From Thermoleophilaceae bacterium (GTDB taxonomy: Bacteria > Actinomycetota > Thermoleophilia > Solirubrobacterales > Thermoleophilaceae): DNA of 5,882 bases. Every line of letters starts with the position of its first letter. Position 1 is the stretch's first letter. The position numbers and the translations under genes are program-made. The stretch covers positions 1 to 5,882 of the forward strand of contig JACCZR010000033.1 in the NCBI GenBank assembly GCA_013695855.1, read 5' to 3'. Below, one piece after another: positions 5,613-5,882 of this stretch. The notes beneath the pieces are model-generated. The model saw only the letters and a program-made list of their open reading frames with translations. It was not told the DNA's origin and ran no database searches.

Positions 5613-5882
5613 ACGAGGTCCTGCCCGGCGTCTGGCACTGGAAGGCGGTGCATCCGCGCATCAAGCAGCAGGTGCACTCACACTGGCTGGCAGACGCCCG
5701 GCTGGTCTTGGACCCGATGGTCCCGCCCGAAGGGCTGCCTGCGTTCGACCCAAGCCCGGAGCGGGTCGTGCTGACCAACCGCCATCACCTGCGCGACGCG
5801 GAGCGCTTCGTCGAGGAGTTCGGACCGCTGCCGGTTCTCGCGCCGGAGGCGGGCATGCACGAGTTCGGCGACGGCGGCCCGG
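5609..5882 (+). CDS. Unnamed protein, possibly metallo-beta-lactamase-fold-like, 3'-truncated
   Basis: The frame opens with ATG at 5609, overlaps the rsfS stop as ATGA, and has GAGG at 5597-5600 ending 8 nt upstream as a good ribosome binding site. It stays open to the window end, giving 91 residues. There is no signal peptide or membrane segment. The pattern of an N-terminal VLPGVWHW strand, HWLADARLVLDPMVPPEG, then VVLTNRHHLRDAERFVEEFG and PVLAPEAGMHEF resembles the start of metallo-beta-lactamase-fold proteins. The HxHxDH metal motif would fall at residues 57-62 but reads NRHHLR, keeping only one aligned His (H59). I recall similar degenerate MBL-like proteins in actinobacteria, but the link is inferred from strand pattern and not proven. 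Function is unknown; the missing C-terminus prevents a better call. The start, ribosome binding site and overlap make it a confident gene. Confidence 0.8.
   Translation, partial: MNEVLPGVWHWKAVHPRIKQQVHSHWLADARLVLDPMVPPEGLPAFDPSPERVVLTNRHHLRDAERFVEEFGPLPVLAPEAGMHEFGDGGP

Overview
This is a strongly G+C-rich stretch of bacterial chromosome. Almost every codon ends in G or C, GTG and even CTG seem to serve as starts, and every gene lies on the + strand. The order obg, proB, proA, nadD, rsfS is a classic conserved chromosomal block. The Obg protein carries a C-terminal OCT domain. The proteins look actinobacterial, and the motif spellings and apparently leaderless starts suggest a deep-branching actinobacterium such as Thermoleophilia. 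That lineage is an inference from style, not from a database match.

Layout: 1-924 is the 3' part of obg (ribosome-assembly GTPase). After a 49-nt gap comes proB (974-2068, glutamate 5-kinase with PUA domain). A 62-nt gap holds a possible 9-codon leader ORF and the ribosome binding site of a zinc-dependent, formaldehyde-dehydrogenase-like alcohol dehydrogenase (2131-3312). A 49-nt gap with a strong inverted repeat and a TANNNT box precedes proA (3362-4633, glutamate-5-semialdehyde dehydrogenase). From proA on the genes overlap stop to start: nadD (4630-5259, CTG start inside CTGA), rsfS (5256-5612, ATGA), and an unnamed, probably metallo-beta-lactamase-fold-like protein (5609 to the window end, ATGA). 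No stretch over 300 nt lacks a gene. I saw no RNA genes, mobile elements, CRISPR arrays or convincing terminators.

How the genes work together: ProB and ProA carry out the first two steps of proline synthesis from glutamate. NadD makes the dinucleotide of NAD+, the cofactor family that ProA and the alcohol dehydrogenase depend on. Obg and RsfS both act on the large ribosomal subunit. The block therefore combines housekeeping ribosome, proline and NAD functions. The visitor is the alcohol dehydrogenase sitting between proB and proA.

No exotic new system is evident. The points worth checking are the CTG start of nadD, the dehydrogenase splitting proBA, three similar promoter-like boxes 6-7 nt before start codons, the coupled micro-ORF before the dehydrogenase, the dyad before proA, and the last protein with an apparently decayed metal motif.
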